Source: Brevibacillus laterosporus
GTDB taxonomy: Bacteria > Bacillota > Bacilli > Brevibacillales > Brevibacillaceae
Assembly (NCBI GenBank): GCA_007833815.1
Contig: CP033464.1
Span: 4,644,001-4,708,000, forward strand
Direction of reading: 5' to 3'
Length of the DNA: 64,000 nucleotides
Shown here: positions 34,999 to 45,649 of the stretch, piece by piece
Position numbering within the stretch: the first letter of the stretch is position 1
Layout of the letters: every line of letters starts with the position of its first letter
Notes under the pieces: model-generated
Told to the model about the DNA's origin: nothing
Databases searched by the model: none
Seen by the model: the letters and a program-made list of their open reading frames with translations, nothing else
Translations under genes and position numbers: made by a program

Positions 34999-36549
34999 TT
35001 ACTTCGCGTATTCAACAGCGCGGGTTTCCCGAATCACCGTTACGCGTATATGTCCTGGATAATCCAGCTCATTTTCAATACGTTTTGTAATTTCCCGAGC
35101 TAATCTCATTGCTTCGGCATCATCAATTTTTTCTGGTTGTACCATCACGCGTACTTCTCGACCTGCTTGGATTGCATATGATTTTTCTACGCCATCGAAG
35201 GATTCGGAGATTTCCTCCAGTTTCTCCAAGCGCTTAATATATGTTTCCAAGGTTTCACGACGAGCGCCTGGACGAGCTGCAGAAAGGGCATCTGCTGCTG
35301 CTACTAGCATCGCAATAACAGAAGTAGGTTCTGTATCACCATGATGAGAAGCAATACTGTTGATAACAACAGGGTGCTCATTGTACTTCTTGGCTAATTC
35401 CACGCCAATCTCTACGTGAGAGCCTTCTACTTCATGATCAATTGCTTTACCAATATCGTGCAACAGACCTGCTCTCTTTGCAAGTTTCACGTCTTCCTTC
35501 AATTCCGCAGCCATGAGACCAGCAAGATGAGCTACTTCCATTGAGTGTTTCAAGACGTTTTGTCCATAACTTGTACGGTAACGTAATCGTCCCAAAATCT
35601 TTATCAAATCAGGGTGTAAACCATGTACATCTGTCTCAAAAGTTGCTTGTTCCCCATATTCACGGATACGTTCATCTACTTCACGTCGAGATTTCTCTAC
35701 CATTTCCTCAATGCGAGCCGGGTGAATACGTCCGTCTGCCACCAGCTTATCGAGGGCTGTTTTAGCAATTTCACGTCGAATCGGGTCAAAGCCAGAAAGA
35801 ATAACTGCCTCAGGAGTATCATCAATAATAAGATCAATACCAGTTAACGTCTCTAGTGCACGAATGTTACGACCTTCACGACCGATAATTCGACCTTTCA
35901 TTTCATCATTGGGAAGAGTAACAACTGAGACGGTCGTCTCCGCCACATGATCAGCCGCGCAGCGTTGAATAGCTGTTGTGATGATCTCACGAGCTTTCTT
36001 GTCAGCGTCCTCTTTAGCATGCGTTTCAATATCCTTGATCATAATTGCCATGTCATGGCGCACTTCGTTTTCTACGTTTGTTAAAATAATCGTTTTTGCT
36101 TCATCTTGAGTTAGTCCTGAAATGCGTTCTAGTTCAGCAACTTGATCTTTATATAATTGCTCAACCTTGGCTTGCAACTCAGTAATTGATTTTTCACGGT
36201 CGCTTTGTTCTACTTCTTTACGTTCCAATTGGTCCAGCTTTCGGTCAAGAGACTCCTCTTTTTGAAGGATACGTCTTTCTTGACGCTGAATTTCGTTACG
36301 ACGCTCTTTGATTTCATGATCAGCATCTGTACGCAGCTTAAACACTTCGTCTTTGGCTTCTAAGACTTTTTCCTTTTTCACTGCCTCCGCATCGCGTTTT
36401 GCTTCTTCGACGATTTGCTTCGCCGCTTCTTCTGCGCTTGAAATTTTGGCTTCTGCAATGGATTTACGTAAGAAGTATCCGACCCCAAAACCAATTGCTA
36501 GTGCTACCAACAATAGCAAAACTAACAATAGTGGGTTAGATAGATCCAT
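34999..36549 (-). CDS. rny: Ribonuclease Y
   Basis: 516 residues (B. subtilis 520). RNase Y is the membrane-anchored endoribonuclease that starts mRNA decay and, with the Ric complex, matures operon mRNAs. An N-terminal TM helix ([20 protein letters not shown]) is followed by a long charged coiled coil (to about 200), a KH domain ([15 protein letters not shown]) and an HD domain with [13 protein letters not shown] 36549 is chosen because AGGAGGTG lies 13 nt upstream and the protein then starts with the TM anchor. The longer frame to 36699 has no homologous sequence. Confidence 0.96.
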   Translation of the reverse strand: MDLSNPLLLVLLLLVALAIGFGVGYFLRKSIAEAKISSAEEAAKQIVEEAKRDAEAVKKEKVLEAKDEVFKLRTDADHEIKERRNEIQRQERRILQKEESLDRKLDQLERKEVEQSDREKSITELQAKVEQLYKDQVAELERISGLTQDEAKTIILTNVENEVRHDMAIMIKDIETHAKEDADKKAREIITTAIQRCAADHVAETTVSVVTLPNDEMKGRIIGREGRNIRALETLTGIDLIIDDTPEAVILSGFDPIRREIAKTALDKLVADGRIHPARIEEMVEKSRREVDERIREYGEQATFETDVHGLHPDLIKILGRLRYRTSYGQNVLKHSMEVAHLAGLMAAELKEDVKLAKRAGLLHDIGKAIDHEVEGSHVEIGVELAKKYNEHPVVINSIASHHGDTEPTSVIAMLVAAADALSAARPGARRETLETYIKRLEKLEEISESFDGVEKSYAIQAGREVRVMVQPEKIDDAEAMRLAREITKRIENELDYPGHIRVTVIRETRAVEYAK

Positions 36550-36703
36550 ACGTGTTCTCTTACACCTCCTTTGTCTATGACTTTTACATTTCTCATACAA
36601 ATCATTTTTCTTCTTGGTGATTCCTATCATCATCTTCGTATCTTGGCAAACCGAATGAAAACCAAGTGAAGAGCTAAACAGGAAACATTTGGCATCCATA
36701 GCC

Positions 36704-36731
36704 TAAAAAACAAGACCGATGCGACTCGGTC
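36704..36731 (-). terminator. Terminator of recX
   Basis: GACCGA / TCGGTC stem with a 6-nt loop and TTGTTTTTT on the minus strand. The gene-free stretch 36550-36914 also contains the rny promoter region. Nothing else was recognised there. Confidence 0.72.
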
Positions 36732-36914
36732 GACTGCAATCATGATAGACATAGGTCTCATGGATGTTCAGTTATGGATTGCTAGTAGCAAAAAGTTATC
36801 AAACACCAAGTAATACAAACCTATTTTATTATTTGCGAACAAGCCTTGTCAAGGAGTAGACCTTGCTGGGAGTAGGATTGCTTCGAATAGGGAAGGATTA
36901 TACCGTACACCCTC

Positions 36915-37577
36915 TCAAAGTTCCTCTTCTTCCTCTGTCCAGTTTTCCAATCTCCATTCATTTCTTACCTGCTGAACGAGGGAATGAGAAAACCCCTTCC
37001 TCAATAAAAATTGCAAAAGCTTGTGCTCTGTTTTTTGATCAATAGGACCTGTTTTTCTAGCTACTTTTCCTCGTAGTAAGGAACGAGCTACATCCAGCTC
37101 CTGCTCATACGCTATTCGTCCCAATACTTTCTCTATCAAGCTAGGGGCAATTCCCTTCTGCTTCAATTCCATCTTTAGCATATAAGTACCCCGAGGTTTC
37201 AAACGGAGTCTCTCTTCTACCCACTTTTTAGCAAAGAGCTCATCATTTAGATATCCTTCTTGCGTACACTTCTCCACCATACTTTCTGCTAGCTCTGAAG
37301 AAAACTCTTTTCCCACTAGGTATCTTTCCACTTCCATGGAACTACGTGGACGATAGCTTAGATAATTGATAGCAGCCAGATAGGCTCTGTTCTCCTGGTC
37401 CGCTCGTAACACTTCTGCGTAAAAGTTACTATCTACCTCGGTTCCCTTCATCAAGTGATACTTAATGAAGACTTCCTCATGCACTTCAAATGCAAATTCA
37501 TTGTCCAGATCAATCAAATACACTTTTTTTCGTTTAGAATCCCTATGAACCGCCGTGATTACCCCTGAGGTTTTCAT
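36915..37577 (-). CDS. recX: Recombination regulator RecX
   Basis: 220 residues, within the range of Bacillus RecX (about 264) but shorter. RecX binds RecA filaments and limits their extension. It has three-helix repeats with the PRSSMEVERYLVGK and FAKKWVEERLRLKPRGTYMLKMELKQKGI segments. GGAGGAG lies before the ATG. It lies 78 nt downstream of recA with a terminator between, so it depends on read-through or its own promoter. Confidence 0.92.
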   Translation of the reverse strand: MKTSGVITAVHRDSKRKKVYLIDLDNEFAFEVHEEVFIKYHLMKGTEVDSNFYAEVLRADQENRAYLAAINYLSYRPRSSMEVERYLVGKEFSSELAESMVEKCTQEGYLNDELFAKKWVEERLRLKPRGTYMLKMELKQKGIAPSLIEKVLGRIAYEQELDVARSLLRGKVARKTGPIDQKTEHKLLQFLLRKGFSHSLVQQVRNEWRLENWTEEEEEL

Positions 37578-37614
37578 GTCTCCTCCTCTAATCCAGACTG
37601 CTTTTTCTTTACAT

Positions 37615-37646
37615 AAAAAGCCTGTCGCACAGAATACGACAGGCTT
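37615..37646 (-). terminator. Terminator of recA
   Basis: AAGCCTGTCG / CGACAGGCTT stem, 9-nt loop, short T tail on the minus strand, between recA and recX. Confidence 0.82.
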
Positions 37647-37655
37647 ACATCACTT

Positions 37656-38714
37656 CTACTCTAAATCAAAAGCTGGCTCTTCATCCTGCTCTGGATCGTG
37701 AATCTCTTCACCCTCTGGGATGGAATTAGGATTCAGGCTGTAATATTCTCGAATTTTTTGGTCAATCTGAGCTGCAATAGATGCGTTCTCTTTCAAGAAC
37801 TGTTTTGCATTTTCACGACCTTGACCTAACCGCTCTTCATTAAATGCATACCAAGCACCGCTTTTTGCAACGATGTCCAACTCAGCTCCAATATCTAGAA
37901 TACTTCCTTCTTTAGAGATACCTTCTCCATACATAATATCTACTTCGGCTACTTTAAACGGAGGAGCCACTTTATTTTTCACAACTTTAATTTTCGTTTT
38001 TGTACCTACTACATCGTTACCTTGTTTAATGCCCTCTGCTTTACGTACATCAAGACGCACACTAGCGTAGAACTTCAAAGCACGACCACCAGGAGTAGTT
38101 TCTGGGTTACCAAACATAACACCGACTTTTTCACGCAACTGGTTAATAAAGATCGTAATAGTTTTCGACTTATTGATAGCACCAGAAAGCTTACGTAACG
38201 CTTGAGACATCAAACGCGCTTGTAGACCAACGTGAGAGTCTCCCATTTCCCCTTCGATCTCCGCTTTAGGAACCAAAGCTGCTACGGAGTCTACTACGAT
38301 AATATCTACAGCACCAGAGCGTACCAGAGCTTCCGCAATTTCTAAAGCTTGTTCGCCCGTATCTGGTTGAGATAAAAGTAATTCTTCTATGTTAACACCT
38401 AATTTAGCAGCGTAAACAGGGTCTAAGGCATGCTCGGCATCAATAAAAGCTGCTTGTCCGCCTTGCTTTTGTACCTCTGCAATGGCATGAAGCGCAACCG
38501 TTGTTTTACCAGAGGATTCTGGTCCATAAATTTCAACAATACGACCACGTGGGAAACCGCCAACACCAAGTGCTATATCAAGAGCTAAAGCCCCTGTTGA
38601 AACTGTAGAAACTTGTGTATTTGCCATCTCCCCCATCTTCATGATAGAGCCTTTCCCGAACTGTTTTTCTATTTGTCTTAAAGCACTCTCTAACGCAGCG
38701 CGACGATCTGACAA
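37656..38714 (-). CDS. recA: Recombinase RecA
   Basis: 352 residues from the TTG at 38714 ([20 protein letters not shown]), with GGGAG 8 nt upstream. The frame begins at 38744 but that ATG has no site. RecA forms filaments on single-stranded DNA, drives strand exchange and triggers LexA cleavage. Walker [10 protein letters not shown] lies at 64-72. The acidic C-terminal tail ([12 protein letters not shown]) is typical. A LexA box at 38802-38815 makes it SOS-inducible. Confidence 0.98.
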   Translation of the reverse strand: MSDRRAALESALRQIEKQFGKGSIMKMGEMANTQVSTVSTGALALDIALGVGGFPRGRIVEIYGPESSGKTTVALHAIAEVQKQGGQAAFIDAEHALDPVYAAKLGVNIEELLLSQPDTGEQALEIAEALVRSGAVDIIVVDSVAALVPKAEIEGEMGDSHVGLQARLMSQALRKLSGAINKSKTITIFINQLREKVGVMFGNPETTPGGRALKFYASVRLDVRKAEGIKQGNDVVGTKTKIKVVKNKVAPPFKVAEVDIMYGEGISKEGSILDIGAELDIVAKSGAWYAFNEERLGQGRENAKQFLKENASIAAQIDQKIREYYSLNPNSIPEGEEIHDPEQDEEPAFDLE

Positions 38715-38801
38715 TAGTGACACTCCCTTTCTCGTTCCACTCAACTTTTTCTTATGTATGTATCATACATCGAGATAGAGGGGTTTGCCAAGTATTTTTT
38801 A

Positions 38802-38815
38802 CGAACAAATATTCG
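38802..38815. promoter_or_regulatory. LexA (SOS) box of recA
   Basis: CGAAC-AAAT-ATTCG matches the Bacillus LexA consensus CGAAC-N4-GTTCG at 9 of 10 positions. It is about 90 nt upstream of the recA start. Confidence 0.85.
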
Positions 38816-38830
38816 TATAGGAATTATGTA

Positions 38831-38876
38831 GAAAAAAGAAGGCATTTTCACTCAACCTTTGGGTGAAAATGCCTTC
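38831..38876 (-). terminator. Terminator of the DEAD-box helicase gene
   Basis: GAAGGCATTTTCAC pairs perfectly with GTGAAAATGCCTTC around a short loop, with six T following on the minus strand. Confidence 0.85.
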
Positions 38877-38888
38877 TATATAGGTAAA

Positions 38889-40478
38889 TTATGATTTACG
38901 TGTTCGTGGTTTTGCAGGCTCCAGATTAATGCGTTTGCCGTTAATCCGCGTCTGTCTTAACGCCTCATACACAAACGGAGCAACATCCTCTGGAACTTCC
39001 ACAAACGTAAAGTTTTCAAAAATATCAATCCGTCCTACTGATTTTCCTGGTATGCCTACTGATTCAGAAATCTCTCGTACAAGATCTTGAGGCTTCATGT
39101 TAACGTTTCGTCCGACATTAAGGAAGAACCTAACCATTCCTTTTGCTGCACCTGTTTCACCAAAGTTATACCCTTCTTCGTCATCATTTCCACTTGGATC
39201 ACTATGGAACGCAAGGTGTAGAGCGGCGGCTGCAACTTTAGCTGGATCGTACTCCTGCATTAAATCGCTAACAATCTCTTGGTACATAGCATTCGTAGAA
39301 TCACTTGCAATTAATGAGCGCAGCTGTTCACGTAACTGTATACGTTTACGCTCAGCAATCTCTTCCAAAGTGGGCACGGTGCGGGTAACCATGGATGCCT
39401 TGGTCTGTTTCTGAATCACCATCAGTTGACGCATCTCCCGTGGAGTGACTAGCGTCATGGCAATCCCCTTGCGCCCAGCCCGACCCGTGCGGCCAATTCG
39501 ATGCACGTAGCTTTCAGGATCTTGTGGAATATCATAATTGATAACATGAGACACATTACCTACATCAATTCCACGAGCCGCTACATCTGTAGCAATCAAG
39601 AACTCGATGGTGCCTTCACGGAAAGCTTTCATCACTTTGTCGCGTTGTGCTTGAGATAAATCACCATGTAAGCCGTCTGCCAAATAGCCACGTGCTTGCA
39701 AGGCTTCGCTCAATTCATCTACACCACGCTTCGTTCTACAGAAGATGATTCCAAGCTCTACATCCTGACTATCCAGAATACGGCAAAGACTCTCCCGTTT
39801 ATTGCGTTCAAATACTTTATAATACACTTGTTCAATAGAAGGTGCTGTAACCTCTTCACGACTGACAGCCACAATTTCAGGGTTTTTCATGTATCGATGA
39901 GCTAAACGCTTGATTTCAGGAGGCATCGTCGCTGAGAAAAGCAAGGTTTGACGCTCTGCTTTCATGTGACTAAGAATCGTCTCAATATCTTCAATAAAAC
40001 CCATATCCAGCATTTCATCCGCTTCATCAAGAACAAGCATCTTTACATTTTCAAGCTGTAGGGTTTTACGACGCAAATGATCCAAAACACGTCCAGGCGT
40101 ACCAATAATCACATGCACGCCTTGCCGAAGCGCACGAATCTGATGGCTAATCAATTGTCCTCCATAGATAGGTAAGGTGCGAATTTTTTTGTGTTTGCAA
40201 ATTCGAACCAATTCTCCTGCTACCTGTATAGCCAGTTCGCGTGTTGGAGTTAGAACAATTGCCTGTATGCGATTGTTAGCTGGATTTAACGCTTCAGCTA
40301 GTGGAATCCCAAACGCAGCTGTCTTTCCTGTTCCGGTCTGAGCCTGTCCGATTAGGTCGCCACCCTCTAAGATTTTCGGGATGCAAGCAGCTTGAATTGG
40401 TGATGGTTCTTCAAAGCCCATATCATGAATAGCTTGCAACACATTTTTATGTAAAGCAAAATCTGAAAAAATCGTCAT
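38889..40478 (-). CDS. DEAD-box RNA helicase (CshA/DeaD type)
   Basis: 529 residues. Helicase motifs in order: Q motif FEEPSPIQ, AQTGTGKT (I), PTRELA (Ia), DEAD (II), SATMP (III), then ARGIDV and HRIGRTGRAGRKG (V, VI). A DbpA-type RNA-binding domain closes the protein (residues about 440-510). It unwinds structured RNA in ribosome assembly or cold-shock mRNA turnover. ATG 40478 follows AAAGGTG by 6 nt. The in-frame extension to 40556 overlaps cinA. A helicase between cinA and recA differs from the B. subtilis order. Confidence 0.93.
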   Translation of the reverse strand: MTIFSDFALHKNVLQAIHDMGFEEPSPIQAACIPKILEGGDLIGQAQTGTGKTAAFGIPLAEALNPANNRIQAIVLTPTRELAIQVAGELVRICKHKKIRTLPIYGGQLISHQIRALRQGVHVIIGTPGRVLDHLRRKTLQLENVKMLVLDEADEMLDMGFIEDIETILSHMKAERQTLLFSATMPPEIKRLAHRYMKNPEIVAVSREEVTAPSIEQVYYKVFERNKRESLCRILDSQDVELGIIFCRTKRGVDELSEALQARGYLADGLHGDLSQAQRDKVMKAFREGTIEFLIATDVAARGIDVGNVSHVINYDIPQDPESYVHRIGRTGRAGRKGIAMTLVTPREMRQLMVIQKQTKASMVTRTVPTLEEIAERKRIQLREQLRSLIASDSTNAMYQEIVSDLMQEYDPAKVAAAALHLAFHSDPSGNDDEEGYNFGETGAAKGMVRFFLNVGRNVNMKPQDLVREISESVGIPGKSVGRIDIFENFTFVEVPEDVAPFVYEALRQTRINGKRINLEPAKPRTRKS

Positions 40479-40494
40479 GATAGTCACCTTTCTT

Positions 40495-41738
40495 TTAGTC
40501 GTTACAGTGAAGCTGCTGGAACGTGTAATATAGAGCATACTTGGCGACACGTCCAATTATAGCTCTGCGTTGTCCCGCTACTTGCACCTTTTTTATCAAA
40601 GTAGGCTGATTCTCACTGGCGATTCCGATATAGACCAGTCCTACAGGTTTCCCCTCGGAAGATTCAGGTCCTGCTACACCGGTAACAGAAACGCCATAGG
40701 TCGTGCCCATCTTTTGACGGATATTCTCAGCTAAAAGCCGAGCAGTAGTTTCGCTGACAGCTCCTTCTGTCTCAAGGACTTTAAGAGGCACATCCAGCCA
40801 CTGATGTTTCATTTCATTACTATAGCAAACAATCCCCCCCGATATACCTGCGACGCACCAGGTATCGAGGTAAGCAGTTGAGAAACAGCACCTCCTGTAC
40901 AGCTTTCGGCAAAGGAGATCGTCTGTTGCTTCAAAAGCAGTTGTTCATATAACACCTGATGTAAGGGAGATTCTCCTACTGCATATATAAACTCGCCTAC
41001 ACGGTTACGAATCTCTTCTTCAACAGGTTTTACTAAACTCTCTGCTTCTTCCACAGAAGTAGCTCGTGCTGTAACGCGCAACGTCACCTCAAATTCCTTG
41101 GCATACGGGGCAATTGTCGGATTGGATTGCGCTTCAATTAGGTCAATCAGCTTTGCTTCTAATAAAGATTCTCCTATACCAAAAAAGCGAAAGACACGAG
41201 AATGAAAGATTTGATGCTCATTACCTAGAGAAGCCAAAAATGGCATCAAATAATTTTCCACCATCGGATACATTTCGCTTGGAGGACCTGGCAACAAGAC
41301 ATAGTTTACACCCTCTTGGGTAATCCCCATTCCTGGTGCCATTCCATAATCATTGTCAAAGACCGTCGATCCCTCAATCACAAGGGCTTGCTTACGATTG
41401 TTTTCCGTCATATCAATACCGCGTCGGTCAAAAAAATCACGAATGTTCGCCATTGCTTTCTCATCCGTGACTAGCTTGTGACCCAGATGGTCGGCCACTA
41501 CGTCTTTGGTTAAATCGTCCTGCGTAGGGCCTAACCCTCCGGTAAAAATGATGAGATCGGAACGCGATTTCGCACGCTCTATCACTTGAAGCATTCGTTC
41601 ATAATTATCGCCAACTGTAATGTGATAATAAACATTAATTCCTACTTCTGCTAACTTTTGTGATAAAAATTGTGCGTTTGTATTAGCAATTTGTCCAAGT
41701 AACAACTCAGTCCCAACCGCGATTATTTCCGCTTTCAT
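40495..41738 (-). pseudogene. cinA: Competence/damage-inducible protein CinA, frameshifted
   Basis: Two frames together make a full CinA of about 414 residues. The first (ending at 40809) has the MoCF-like nucleotide-pyrophosphatase domain (GTELLLGQIANTN, FTGGLGPTQDD) and the beginning of the deamidase domain (AESCTGG). The second (from 40812) continues MKHQWLDVPLKVLETEGAVS with GTTYGVSVTGVAGPE, the rest of the nicotinamide-mononucleotide amidohydrolase domain. They meet at seven G (40834-40840 on the minus strand); eight would restore GGIV.YSNEMKHQ. Whether this is a sequencing error, a real mutation, phase variation or slippage cannot be told here. Confidence 0.88.
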
Positions 41739-41757
41739 CACTCTTCATCCCAATCTT

Positions 41758-42333
41758 TTACGAATATTGAATGACATTACGATTCTTGGCAAAATAGTCA
41801 TAACCCGACCAAAGGGTGATCAAGACCATTGCCCAGATCGCAATTTTGTCAAAAGGTACACCGACAAACCCAAACGGGAAATTGTTCATCATTAATACAG
41901 TAATCGCAATGATTTGCACCCATGTCTTAATTTTTCCCCAAGCGCTTGCGGCAATAACTTTTCCTTCCGCCGCTGCAATCATTCGAAGTCCCGTCACTGC
42001 AAATTCCCGACTGATAATCACAATAACGACCCACGCTTCAATTCGTTGCATCTCTACAAGAGAAATAAGCGAAGCCGATACCAACAATTTGTCCGCCAAT
42101 GGATCTAAAAACTTGCCCAGATTCGTAACAATCTTCCGCTTACGGGCAATGTACCCATCTAGACCATCTGTGCTGGCTGCCAAGATGAATACCAAAGCCG
42201 CTATCAGCTCATTGTACGTCATAGTTAGAGTCCCGATGGTAAACGTGCCAAATTTGTATTCTACTAGTAGAAAAAACATGACGACAGGAACCAGAAAAAT
42301 TCTGGCAAGCGTGATGCGGTTGGCAAGATTCAA
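41758..42333 (-). CDS. pgsA: CDP-diacylglycerol--glycerol-3-phosphate 3-phosphatidyltransferase
   Basis: 191 residues, about five TM helices. It makes phosphatidylglycerophosphate, the first step to phosphatidylglycerol. The CDP-alcohol phosphotransferase motif DG-x2-AR-x8-G-x3-D-x3-D is seen as DGLDGYIARKRKIVTNLGKF followed by LDPLADK. The TTG start at 42333 has GGAGG 8 nt upstream and abuts the rimO stop, so the two are coupled. Confidence 0.96.
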   Translation of the reverse strand: MNLANRITLARIFLVPVVMFFLLVEYKFGTFTIGTLTMTYNELIAALVFILAASTDGLDGYIARKRKIVTNLGKFLDPLADKLLVSASLISLVEMQRIEAWVVIVIISREFAVTGLRMIAAAEGKVIAASAWGKIKTWVQIIAITVLMMNNFPFGFVGVPFDKIAIWAMVLITLWSGYDYFAKNRNVIQYS

Positions 42334-43677
42334 CTAAATAACCTCCCCAGCTAGATCATAATCGTATGAGTGGGTAATACTCACCTTTACGATCTTACCT
42401 AATTCTCCTTGATAGTTAGAAATAAAGACTTCCCCATCGATCTCTGGAGCATCGTATTGGGTACGGCCTACGTAAATATTGTTTCTGCCTTCGTATCTCT
42501 CTACTAGGACATCCAATACTTTACCCACGTGTTGACCATTCTTTTCGTTGGCAATCTCGCGTTGAATTTCCATCAATATGTTAGCGCGTTTTTCCTTGAC
42601 ATCTTCATCAATCTGATCAGGCAGGCGTGTAGCAGGAGTATCGTCCTCATTTGAATAAGTAAACACACCTAGACGATCAAACTTAATGTCTTTCACGAAA
42701 TCACACAACTTCTGGAAATCTTCTTCCGTTTCACCTGGGAAACCAACAATTAAAGAGGTTCTCAAAGCTACATCCGGTACTTCAGCGCGGATTTTAGCAA
42801 CAAGTTCACGAATATCGGTTTGACGTCCTGGACGGCGCATCCGTTTCAAGATACCATCCTCTGAGTGTTGCAAAGGCATATCAATATATTTACAAACTTT
42901 TGGGTTTTTAGCAAACGTTTCAATTAACTCGTCTGTAAAGAACCCTGGGTATGCATAGTGTAGTCGAACCCACTCAATACCGTCTACTTCAGAAAGTCTG
43001 TTCAATAGTTCAGGCAACATTAGCTTGCCGTATAAATCCATACCGTAGTTGGTTGAGTCCTGGGCGATCAGCGAAATTTCCACAATGCCTTTCGTTGCCA
43101 GATATGTCGCTTCCTCTACGATAGATTCAATGGAACGACTTCGAAATTTACCGCGCATGAGTGGGATACTACAGAATGTACAGTTGTTATCGCAGCCCTC
43201 TGCAATCTTTGTATATGTCGTGTAGGTTCCTTCTTTTACCTTGCGTTTAATAACTTGTTCGTAGTTAAATACAGGATTTCCGATCAGACTTGTACGCTTA
43301 CCAATGAGAGTGTCTTCAATCACATTAATAATTGACATGAAATCACCGGTTCCCACAATACCATCCACTTCTGGGATCTCATTTAATAAGTCTTCTTTAT
43401 AGCGTTGGGTTAAACAGCCAGCTACTACCAATGACTTTAACTTTCCGCTCTCTTTTAACTCAGCCATGTCCAAAATCTTGTTAACGGATTCTTCTTTTGC
43501 TGCATCGATGAATCCACAGGTATTCACGATAACGACTGTTGCATCATCCGGATTATCAACTAACTCGTAACCCTTTTCATCGATCAGATGTGCCATCATA
43601 TCTGAATCGACCAAGTTCTTCTCACATCCCAAGGTCACAATGGCAACCTTTTCACGGGGTGTTGTTTTTTCGGTCAT
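42334..43677 (-). CDS. rimO: Ribosomal protein uS12 (S12) methylthiotransferase RimO
   Basis: 447 residues. The MTTase cysteines lie in LGCEKNLVDSD, NTCGFIDAA and GCLTQRY. The radical-SAM motif is CDNNCTFC in AEGCDNNCTFCSIPLMRG. A TRAM domain closes the protein. It methylthiolates the conserved Asp of S12. ATG 43677 has GGAGGAAG upstream. The frame to 43773 lacks homology. Paralogous to miaB in this window. Confidence 0.96.
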   Translation of the reverse strand: MTEKTTPREKVAIVTLGCEKNLVDSDMMAHLIDEKGYELVDNPDDATVVIVNTCGFIDAAKEESVNKILDMAELKESGKLKSLVVAGCLTQRYKEDLLNEIPEVDGIVGTGDFMSIINVIEDTLIGKRTSLIGNPVFNYEQVIKRKVKEGTYTTYTKIAEGCDNNCTFCSIPLMRGKFRSRSIESIVEEATYLATKGIVEISLIAQDSTNYGMDLYGKLMLPELLNRLSEVDGIEWVRLHYAYPGFFTDELIETFAKNPKVCKYIDMPLQHSEDGILKRMRRPGRQTDIRELVAKIRAEVPDVALRTSLIVGFPGETEEDFQKLCDFVKDIKFDRLGVFTYSNEDDTPATRLPDQIDEDVKEKRANILMEIQREIANEKNGQHVGKVLDVLVERYEGRNNIYVGRTQYDAPEIDGEVFISNYQGELGKIVKVSITHSYDYDLAGEVI

Positions 43678-43865
43678 TTCTCTTCCTCCAATTGCATATT
43701 CCAGCCCAAATTCACCTAACCAGTATAATATAAGGCAAGGTGAGTAGTCAAAAAGGGTAACACTTAAAAACAACTGTTTTCAGGCGTTCAAAGCACATTT
43801 TCCCATCTATCCAAGCCTGGTTGTACACACAATAAAGATAAGGAATAAACGCTCCTCCTACATAG

Positions 43866-43901
43866 AAAAATCCCGTCCCACTTTTGAAAGTGAAACGGGA
43901 T
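43866..43901 (-). terminator. Terminator of rodZ
   Basis: ATCCCGT / ACGGGAT outer stem with CACTTT / AAAGTG inside, and TTTTT on the minus strand. Confidence 0.8.
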
Positions 43902-43921
43902 GATGAAGCTTATAGCAAGCT

Positions 43922-44842
43922 TTACGGCGCTGGAATTTCTTCCTTTTGCAAGGTGAAATTAAACTTAGCTGTCTGCGCTTTAATGTCACTCATGGTAATC
44001 GGCACTTGATTAACTAGCACTTCAACCGCAGGAGAATATCCAAGATGTAAAAAGGCAGTATCCTGAGCATCTACGGTTTTTTCTTCCCCTTTTTGCAGGG
44101 TAGCTTCAAACAGCTTTTTACCAGAATCTTTATCCCGCACCTGCACCCAACAAGCACCATGGGTTGCTTTAATCGTTACTGAGATTTTATCTGTATTACC
44201 AACTTTATAATTGTAATACTTTCCTTGTTGTGATTCAAAGGTAAGTGTACTAGTCCCCTCATCGGGCTCAGGAAGATTCGTCTCGGGAATAGTTCCATCC
44301 GGAGGCGTGGTAGTTGCTGGCGGTGTAGCTGTTCCAGGGGTAGTTGGAGCCTGTCCCTGACCTGGTGTTTGATTCGGTGTAGGAACCCCTCCCCCACCTT
44401 GGGTGGTATCAATAATACCTTCAGGAGGTCTTTGAACAGTAGGTGGTGTATTATCCCGATTCACTAACGCCATGTAAACAACACCAACAACTAAGATGAT
44501 AAACAGAGTTAACAAAGTAGGAGCTACCCACCTACCAGTTTGAAAAGGGGATCGCCTTTGAACCACATGGCGTCGTTGTAGTCGTTCCACCTGTTCTTGC
44601 GAAGGTTGGGATGGCAAGTCGGCCTGGTAATGCTCCACGATCTGATTAGGATCCAATCCTACCGCTTCCGCATAGCTTTTAATAAAAGCTTTGGCATAAA
44701 AGTGGCCGGGCAACATGTGAAAATCTCCCCGCTCAATCGCTTCTAAATATCTGGTTTGGATTTTGGTCATTTTTTGTATATCATTGAGCGAGATTCCTTT
44801 TTCTTCTCGTGCTCTCTTCAATACGTGGCCGAGCTCAGACAC
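43922..44842 (-). CDS. rodZ: Cell-shape protein RodZ (YmfM)
   Basis: 306 residues. A cytoplasmic N-terminal HTH_25 domain (LGHVLKRAREEKGISLNDIQ, residues 4-70) binds MreB. A single TM helix (APTLLTLFIILVVGVVYMAL, about 107-127) follows, then a Pro/Thr/Gly-rich linker (about 130-195) and a periplasm-facing DUF4115 beta domain. Start GTG 44842, with GGAGG 7 nt upstream. It lies 12 nt after ymfK. Confidence 0.93.
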   Translation of the reverse strand: MSELGHVLKRAREEKGISLNDIQKMTKIQTRYLEAIERGDFHMLPGHFYAKAFIKSYAEAVGLDPNQIVEHYQADLPSQPSQEQVERLQRRHVVQRRSPFQTGRWVAPTLLTLFIILVVGVVYMALVNRDNTPPTVQRPPEGIIDTTQGGGGVPTPNQTPGQGQAPTTPGTATPPATTTPPDGTIPETNLPEPDEGTSTLTFESQQGKYYNYKVGNTDKISVTIKATHGACWVQVRDKDSGKKLFEATLQKGEEKTVDAQDTAFLHLGYSPAVEVLVNQVPITMSDIKAQTAKFNFTLQKEEIPAP

Positions 44843-44854
44843 AATGTAGCCTCC

Positions 44855-45649
44855 TTACGTCATTTCGAAGTCATTAAAACTTCTCGTGTTGATTAAATCA
44901 TATGTAATCTCTTCATCAGGATGATGTCTCAATTCAATAATGTAGTGGAAGTCAGACAGCTTGTACTCTGTCTCTCTTGCAAAAATGTCAGGGTGTTCAA
45001 TGACTTTAGTAGCTGGGAAAGCCATAATTTCACGCAACAAGCTGTGGTGACGTTCCGTAGAGCGCATGGTTGAGACAATCCCATCAATCAAATATACATG
45101 ATTGGCTGTCATTTCATCAACGGTCAAGGAACTGCGAACTGTTTGTCGCAGTAATGTTGATGAAATAAACGTCCAACGCTTATTGGAGGATACACTGGCT
45201 GCAATCATAGACTCTGTTTTACCAACTCGAGGCATTCCACGAATCCCGATTAATTGATGGCCTTCTTTTTTAAATAACTCTGCAAGAAAATCAACCAGAA
45301 TCCCCAATTCGTCACGAATAAAGCGAAATGTTTTTTTGTCTTCCGCATCACGTTCAATATAACGTCCATGACGAACAGCTAGACGGTCAAGCATAGTAGG
45401 CGGTCGCAGCTTGTTAATTTCAATATTACTTACTTTTAACAACAAGCTACGTAAGGCTTCTATCTTATCATTGTCATCTGTGGATAATAACATTCCTCGC
45501 GTGTTGGTTTGAACACCATTGATTGTACGAATGTTGATGTTAAGCATCCCTAGAATAGAAGCTAAGTCTCCAAGCAGACCAGGACGATCCTTAATCAAGC
45601 GATATTCTAGATACCACTCAAAAAATTCTTTCTCCTCCGTGAGCATCAT
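44855..45649 (-). CDS. ymfK: DUF3388 protein YmfK
   Basis: 264 residues. Residues about 12-80 look like an ACT-type regulatory domain (EYRLIKDRPGLLGDLASIL). The rest has a P-loop-like GIRGMPRVGKTESMIA, so an NTP-dependent role is possible. The family is known only as DUF3388 (B. subtilis YmfK, about 266 residues), with no proven function. It is upstream of rodZ as in Bacillus. GGGG precedes two tandem ATG codons. Confidence 0.9.
   Translation of the reverse strand: MMLTEEKEFFEWYLEYRLIKDRPGLLGDLASILGMLNINIRTINGVQTNTRGMLLSTDDNDKIEALRSLLLKVSNIEINKLRPPTMLDRLAVRHGRYIERDAEDKKTFRFIRDELGILVDFLAELFKKEGHQLIGIRGMPRVGKTESMIAASVSSNKRWTFISSTLLRQTVRSSLTVDEMTANHVYLIDGIVSTMRSTERHHSLLREIMAFPATKVIEHPDIFARETEYKLSDFHYIIELRHHPDEEITYDLINTRSFNDFEMT

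Noticed and set aside
34999..36699. Extended RNase Y from ATG 36699
   Set aside because: The first 50 residues are unlike RNase Y, and a ribosome-binding site precedes the internal ATG at 36549.
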